Source: Bacteroidales bacterium (GTDB taxonomy: Bacteria > Bacteroidota > Bacteroidia > Bacteroidales > UBA7960). Taken from it: 9,981 nt of DNA. This document shows, one piece after another, positions 6,135-9,981 of the stretch. Both the position numbers and the translations under genes were made by a program. The DNA lies in assembly GCA_003557805.1 (NCBI GenBank), contig PWNY01000098.1, forward strand, positions 1-9,981, given 5' to 3'. Under the pieces are notes generated by a model. The model searched no databases, had not been told where the DNA came from, and saw nothing but the letters and a program-made list of their open reading frames with translations. Each line of letters starts with the position of its first letter. The stretch's first letter is position 1.

Positions 6135-6989
6135 TTAAACAAAAACGTCTGAGAGTATGCGGTCCATTTCCTCCTGCAGTTTCCGGGCAGCCGCACCCGC
6201 CTTTTCCGCATAATCCTCTCCTTCAGAAGCATATATTATACTTCTTGAACTGTTCACTATTATACCAACATCCTTGTTGATTGCCAGGCGGGAAATTTCC
6301 ATGAGGCTGCCACCCTGTGCACCCACACCGGGTATAAGGATAAAATGGTCAGGAACTATGCGCCTTAACTGTTGCAATTCAGCTGTACGGGTTGCACCCA
6401 CAACAAACATTGTATCAGATGCACTACCCCACCTGCTGGCTTTGTCAAGAACCAGCTCAAAAAGTCTTCTGCTTTTTTCCCCGGATAACTCCTCTTGCTC
6501 TACTTTAAGAACCTGGAAATCCATTGCCCCGGGATTTGAGGTAAGGGCCAGAATGATAGCCCATTTTCCGGGTATTGACAAGAATGGTCCCACGGAATCA
6601 TACCCCATGTATGGATTAACGGTAATTGCATCAAAAGGAAGACGCCCCAGGAAGGTATCTGCATAATACCTTGAAGTGTTACCTATATCTGCACGCTTGG
6701 CATCGGCGATAATAAAGACAGGACCCCGGGGGTGCTCTGCCAGATAACTGGCTGTCTTCTCCATGCTTTCCCAGCCACTTTTCCCAAGGCACTCATAGAA
6801 AGCAGTGTTAATCTTATAGGCAACCGCATGATCTATGGTTGCGTCAATTATGTTCCGGTTGAACTCATACTGAGGATCTGTGCAGGAGTCACGCAAATGG
6901 GCAGGTATGCGTTCTAAATCGGTGTCAAGCCCCACACACAAAAAGGATCTCTTCCTGATTATCTGCTCCCTGATCTCCTCTCTGGTCAT
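6135..6989 (-). CDS. pyrF: Orotidine 5'-phosphate decarboxylase, subfamily 2
   Basis: PyrF decarboxylates orotidine monophosphate to UMP, the last step of de novo pyrimidine synthesis. The 284-residue product starts with the SFLCVGLDTDLERIP segment of the long (type 2) subfamily. It has the catalytic Asp-x-Lys-x-x-Asp motif as IADAKRADIGN (Asp96, Lys98, Asp101), then TVNPYMGYDSVGPF (substrate loop), and LIPGVGAQGGS near the phosphate-binding end, followed by VGIIVNSSRSIIYAS. Length fits type 2, which is longer than the E. coli-type enzyme. The ATG at 6989 lies 29 bases after the prfA stop with no recognisable promoter between them, so prfA and pyrF are probably co-transcribed. Its nearness to purM puts purine and pyrimidine genes on either side of prfA. 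Confidence 0.96.
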   Translation of the reverse strand: MTREEIREQIIRKRSFLCVGLDTDLERIPAHLRDSCTDPQYEFNRNIIDATIDHAVAYKINTAFYECLGKSGWESMEKTASYLAEHPRGPVFIIADAKRADIGNTSRYYADTFLGRLPFDAITVNPYMGYDSVGPFLSIPGKWAIILALTSNPGAMDFQVLKVEQEELSGEKSRRLFELVLDKASRWGSASDTMFVVGATRTAELQQLRRIVPDHFILIPGVGAQGGSLMEISRLAINKDVGIIVNSSRSIIYASEGEDYAEKAGAAARKLQEEMDRILSDVFV

Positions 6990-7018
6990 GGCAGTTGTTT
7001 TTTGTCCCCTGACGTAAT

Positions 7019-8092
7019 TTAAGCGACCCCCTCTTTTAGCTTTTCTGCATTCTCTGCAACCTGCAGGGCATCAATTATATCACCTATATCCCCGTCCATA
7101 ACCGCCTGAAGGTTGTAAAGGGTAAGGCCAATGCGGTGATCGGTCACCCTGCCCTGGGGGAAATTATAAGTGCGTATTTTGGCAGAACGGTCACCTGTCG
7201 ACACCATCGTCTTTCTTTTGGAGGCTATCTCATCGAGATATTTTTTATACTCCATGTCAAATAACCTTGTCCTTAAAACATTCATTGCCTTGTCAAGGTT
7301 TTTTATCTGGGATTTCTGATCCTGGCAGGATACCACAATCCCTGTAGGTATATGGGTGAGCCTTACAGCAGAATAGGTAGTGTTGACAGACTGCCCCCCG
7401 GGGCCCGATGAACAAAAGGTCTCCTTCTTTATATCTGCGGGTTTTAGCTCAACATCAAATTCATCGGCTTCCGGAAGGACCGCTACCGTGGATGCGGAGG
7501 TATGAACCCTTCCCTGTGTCTCGGTCTGAGGTACCCTCTGCACCCTGTGCACACCTGATTCATACTTGAGGATACCGTATACACCCTCTCCGCTTACATT
7601 GAATATCACCTCCTTAAAACCACCGGAACTACCTTCGTTCATGTCTACCAGCTCTGTCTTCCAGCCTTTTGACTCACAAAACTTCGAATACATGCGGTAG
7701 AGATCACCGGCAAATATTGCTGCCTCGTCCCCGCCGGTTCCGGCTCTTATCTCAACGATGGCATTCTTGTCATCCTGGGGGTCCTTTGGGATAAGCAGCA
7801 GCCGTATCTCTTCTTCCAGCTTTTCCCTTCTTTCATTCAGGCTGTCAAGTTCAAGGCGGGCCATATCCCTGAATTCGGGATCCTTTTCATTGCCCAGCAT
7901 CTCTTTTGCAGATTCGGTATTGTCAAGAATGTTCTTGTATTCGGAATAGGCTTCAACAATGGGTTCAAGATCCTTATACTCTTTATTCAGGCGAATGTAG
8001 CGCTTCATGTCGGCAATAACCTCTGGATCAGCTATAAGCTGGCCAACCTCTTCATGCCTTTCCTTGATCGCCTTCAGTTTTTCCAGCAACAT
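7019..8092 (-). CDS. prfA: Peptide chain release factor 1
   Basis: Release factor 1 reads UAA and UAG in the ribosomal A site and triggers hydrolysis of the finished peptide. With the ATG at 8092 the product is 357 residues, the normal length. The GGQ motif that enters the peptidyl-transferase centre is in SSGPGGQSVNTT (Gly232, Gly233, Gln234). The stop-codon recognition tripeptide is PQT at 188-190, in VQRVPQTETQGRVHTSA. Its final Thr is kept, and the middle residue differs from the Ala of E. coli PAT. IRAGTGGDEAA (about 115-125) marks the start of the core domain. An in-frame TTG at 8098 would add two residues, but MLLEKLKAIKERHEEVG matches the usual start better. A promoter motif lies 22 bases upstream in the purM-prfA gap. 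The gene heads a likely operon with pyrF, the helicase and the kinase. Confidence 0.97.
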   Translation of the reverse strand: MLLEKLKAIKERHEEVGQLIADPEVIADMKRYIRLNKEYKDLEPIVEAYSEYKNILDNTESAKEMLGNEKDPEFRDMARLELDSLNERREKLEEEIRLLLIPKDPQDDKNAIVEIRAGTGGDEAAIFAGDLYRMYSKFCESKGWKTELVDMNEGSSGGFKEVIFNVSGEGVYGILKYESGVHRVQRVPQTETQGRVHTSASTVAVLPEADEFDVELKPADIKKETFCSSGPGGQSVNTTYSAVRLTHIPTGIVVSCQDQKSQIKNLDKAMNVLRTRLFDMEYKKYLDEIASKRKTMVSTGDRSAKIRTYNFPQGRVTDHRIGLTLYNLQAVMDGDIGDIIDALQVAENAEKLKEGVA

Positions 8093-8113
8093 GGTCAATA
8101 ATTTTTAAGCCTG

Positions 8114-8121
8114 CAAAGATA
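8114..8121 (-). promoter_or_regulatory. Promoter -7 element for prfA and the genes after it
   Basis: The minus strand reads TATCTTTG followed by CA, an exact and very typical Bacteroidota -7 element (TAnnTTTG), in the 48-base gap after purM. Transcription would begin near 8107 and give a leader of about 15 bases to the prfA ATG at 8092. A TTTTG upstream is only 14 bases away, shorter than the usual 19 or so, so the -33 box is weak or differently placed. Confidence 0.6.
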
Positions 8122-8140
8122 CAAAAAATACGGGTCAAAA

Positions 8141-9307
8141 TCAGTAGTATACAAAAGTGCCCTGAGGTCCGGATATGGTCAACCTCTTTTTATCAGAGGG
8201 TTCGACATACCCGATGATCTTCGCCTGAAGATCAAAGCCGGAACAGATATCTGTAAGATCGGAAGCAGTCCTTTCATCAGTATAGAGTTCAAGCCTGTGA
8301 CCCATATTAAACACCTGGTACATCTCTTTTGGCCCGGTGGCAGAGCTCTCTCTTATAAGATCAAAAAGGGGCGGCGGATCAAACAGGTTATCTTTTACTA
8401 TGTGCAGCTGGTCAATAAAGTGCAGCACCTTGGTCTGCCCGCCCCCGCTGCAGTGTATCATCCCCTTTATTCTGTCCTTGTGATTGCGGAATATCTCCCT
8501 TACTACCGGTGCATATGTCCTTGTGGGACTAAGCACCAGGCGTCCTATATCAATGGGCAGTCCGGCAAGCTTGTCGGTAAGCCTTGCCTGGCCGGCATAA
8601 ACCAGCTCCCTGTCAATGCTGCCATCAAAACTTTCAGGGTATTTTTCGGCATAATCCCTGTGAAAAAGGTCATGCCTTGCAGAGGTGAGACCATTGCTTC
8701 CGATCCCGCTGTTGTATATGTCCTCGTAAGTTGTCTTACCGAATGAGGCAAGACCTACAATTACCTGTCCGGGGCCAATACCACCGTTAGTTATCACCTC
8801 CTTCCTGGGTAAGCGTGCAGTTACAGTGGAATCTACAATCACTGTCCTGACAAGATCCCCCACATCGGCAGTTTCACCTCCAGTCAGGACCATTTCGATT
8901 CCGGCAGATCTCATTTTCTCCAGAAATGCCTCAGTACCCTGGATTATAGCACTCACTACCTCTCCAGGTATCAGTTTCCGGTTCCTGCCTATAGTTGATG
9001 AAACCAGCATGGAGTCAACAGCACCGGCGCAGAGCAGGTCATCAAGGTTCATTACAACGGCATCCTGGGCAATTCCTTCCCATACTGATATATCACCCGT
9101 TTCCTTCCAGTAAATGTATGCAAGCGAAGATTTTGTCCCGGCCCCGTCAGCATGCATTATGTTGCAGTAAGCAGGGTCGTTGCCAAGATAGTCCGGTATC
9201 ACTTTACAGAAGGCATTCGGGAAAAGCCCCCGGTCAAGCCCCCGGATTGCCTTGTGAACATCTTCCTTTGAAGAGGAAACTCCCCTTTTGTCATATTTTC
9301 CATTCAT
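8141..9307 (-). CDS. purM: Phosphoribosylformylglycinamidine cyclo-ligase (AIR synthetase)
   Basis: PurM closes the imidazole ring in purine synthesis, turning FGAM into aminoimidazole ribotide with ATP. The 388-residue product begins KYDKRGVSSSKEDVHKAI, the start typical of Bacteroidota PurM, and has ADGAGTKSSLAYIY (about 53-66). It then has DAVVMNLDDLLCAGA (82-96) and LTGGETADVGD (141-151), the conserved signature segments of the ATP-grasp-like PurM fold. SGGGQTKVLHF and VFNMGHRLELY lie in the C-terminal domain. It is about 40 residues longer than the E. coli enzyme, as expected for this lineage. The ATG lies 5 bases after the stop of the OmpA-family gene, so the two probably share a transcript. 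Confidence 0.95.
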   Translation of the reverse strand: MNGKYDKRGVSSSKEDVHKAIRGLDRGLFPNAFCKVIPDYLGNDPAYCNIMHADGAGTKSSLAYIYWKETGDISVWEGIAQDAVVMNLDDLLCAGAVDSMLVSSTIGRNRKLIPGEVVSAIIQGTEAFLEKMRSAGIEMVLTGGETADVGDLVRTVIVDSTVTARLPRKEVITNGGIGPGQVIVGLASFGKTTYEDIYNSGIGSNGLTSARHDLFHRDYAEKYPESFDGSIDRELVYAGQARLTDKLAGLPIDIGRLVLSPTRTYAPVVREIFRNHKDRIKGMIHCSGGGQTKVLHFIDQLHIVKDNLFDPPPLFDLIRESSATGPKEMYQVFNMGHRLELYTDERTASDLTDICSGFDLQAKIIGYVEPSDKKRLTISGPQGTFVYY

Positions 9308-9312
9308 TGGCC

Positions 9313-9981
9313 TCAGTCGGTTTCCCGGTCATTTTCATCATCCTCCTCCGGAGGTTCATAATCCTCCCTTATCACCCTGAACTCTGTCCTCCTGTTGAGC
9401 TGGTGGGCGATCTCCTGGTGCTCTTCATCTTCAAGACTGTTTATATACTCCTCTGTTAGTTCGGTCCCGGCCTCAAAAACAAAACCATCCCTTTCAAGCC
9501 TGGATTCAATGGTCCTTGGGCGGCGTTTCCCGTAACCTGCAGCCTCAAGCCTCTCCCTTTCTATTCCCTGTTCTGAAAGATAATCCACAACCTCCCTGGC
9601 ACGTCTAAGTGATAAGGTATCATTATACTCATGTGTGCCCCTGGTGTCAGTGTGTGAAGCCAGCTCAATGACAATGTTTGGATTTTCTCTCATTGTCTGC
9701 ACCAGGCCGTTGAGAGAGTCACGGAACTGTGTCTGCAGCTCCCAGCTGTCAAATTCATAGAGTATTTCAGGCAGCTCAATTGCCGTAACGGGTATTGGAG
9801 CAATGTATATATCCACAATTAACTCCCGGCTCCTTTCATAGGGCGAAGTTGATTCACTTTCACGACCTGAAAAATACCCGGTTTTGTTCACCAGTATCTC
9901 ATAATCTGTATTTTCCCTTACCATTGTGTGGTCAAAAACATACCTGCCGTCACTGCCGGTCTCTGTCTGCCTGAGAGATCC
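9313..9981 (-). CDS. OmpA family protein with CRD-like segment (C-terminal part, runs off right edge; PorE-like)
   Basis: The reading frame is open to the window edge, so the 222 residues seen are the C-terminal part and an internal Met at 9924 is not a start. From the edge, residues 5-40 (SDGRYVF..., then NTDYEILVNKTGYFS) resemble the end of a carboxypeptidase-regulatory-like (CRD) beta-sandwich. Residues 72-215 form an OmpA C-terminal domain. It has LYEFDSWEL, HTDTRGTHEYNDTLSLRRAREVVDYL with the peptidoglycan-binding Asp112 and Arg127, AAGYGKRRPR and NRRTEFRV. Such a domain anchors an envelope protein to peptidoglycan. The CRD plus OmpA order matches PorE of the type IX system, and also other Bacteroidota OmpA proteins with TPR and PD40 repeats. 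The missing N-terminus would decide. The last 15 residues are very acidic. Confidence 0.85.
   Translation of the reverse strand, partial: GSLRQTETGSDGRYVFDHTMVRENTDYEILVNKTGYFSGRESESTSPYERSRELIVDIYIAPIPVTAIELPEILYEFDSWELQTQFRDSLNGLVQTMRENPNIVIELASHTDTRGTHEYNDTLSLRRAREVVDYLSEQGIERERLEAAGYGKRRPRTIESRLERDGFVFEAGTELTEEYINSLEDEEHQEIAHQLNRRTEFRVIREDYEPPEEDDENDRETD

Noticed and set aside
5696..6280. Plus-strand frame of 194 codons opposite the helicase and pyrF
   Set aside because: It lies antisense across two well-supported genes and their gap, has an irregular Cys-, His- and Pro-rich composition, and resembles no family I know.
7523..7531. PQT instead of PAT in release factor 1 as a sign of altered stop-codon reading
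   Set aside because: The middle residue of the tripeptide varies between lineages and the final Thr is kept. Genes in this window also end in normal TAA, TAG and TGA codons.
8297..8746. Long plus-strand reading frame opposite purM as a gene
   Set aside because: It is the antisense of a strongly conserved purM region, has no ribosome binding site and shows no recognisable protein features.

Overview
This window looks like ordinary core chromosome from a member of the Bacteroidota, probably a Bacteroidales-type lineage. The evidence is the partial type IX secretion gene porQ, the long form of NusB, the nusB-yajC-ybbR-coaE gene order, a PUR/DUF3276 protein, the roughly 388-residue form of PurM, a CRD-OmpA family protein, and several TAnnTTTG promoter -7 elements. 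There are no tRNA or rRNA genes, CRISPR arrays, insertion sequences or phage genes. Almost all of the sequence is coding.

All genes but one lie on the minus strand. From the right edge leftward, the first group is the C-terminal part of an OmpA-family protein (9313-9981) and purM (8141-9307), 5 bases apart. A Bacteroidota-type promoter motif (8114-8121) lies just past the purM stop. It probably drives prfA (release factor 1), pyrF (orotidine phosphate decarboxylase), a DEAD-box RNA helicase and a Kdo/WaaP-like lipopolysaccharide kinase homologue. These four genes are separated by gaps of only 15 to 29 bases.

The single plus-strand gene encodes a PUR-domain nucleic-acid-binding protein with a long acidic tail (3605-4039). 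It converges on the kinase gene, and the two coding regions overlap tail to tail by 39 bases. It diverges from nusB across an AT-rich region of about 200 bases with promoter-like elements on both strands.

The second minus-strand group is nusB, yajC, a YbbR-domain gene and coaE. The last three are translationally coupled (TAATG and GTGA junctions). Downstream of coaE, after about 77 bases, porQ begins on the same strand and runs off the left edge.

The genes serve housekeeping roles: transcription antitermination (NusB), protein export (YajC), coenzyme A synthesis (CoaE), translation termination (PrfA), purine and pyrimidine synthesis (PurM, PyrF) and RNA remodelling (DEAD-box). Envelope and secretion functions lie at the two edges (PorQ, OmpA/CRD). 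I found no convincing previously undescribed system. The most unusual local features are the codon-aligned antisense overlap between the kinase tail and the PUR protein tail, and a four-copy 9-bp tandem repeat that builds the N-region of the PorQ signal peptide.
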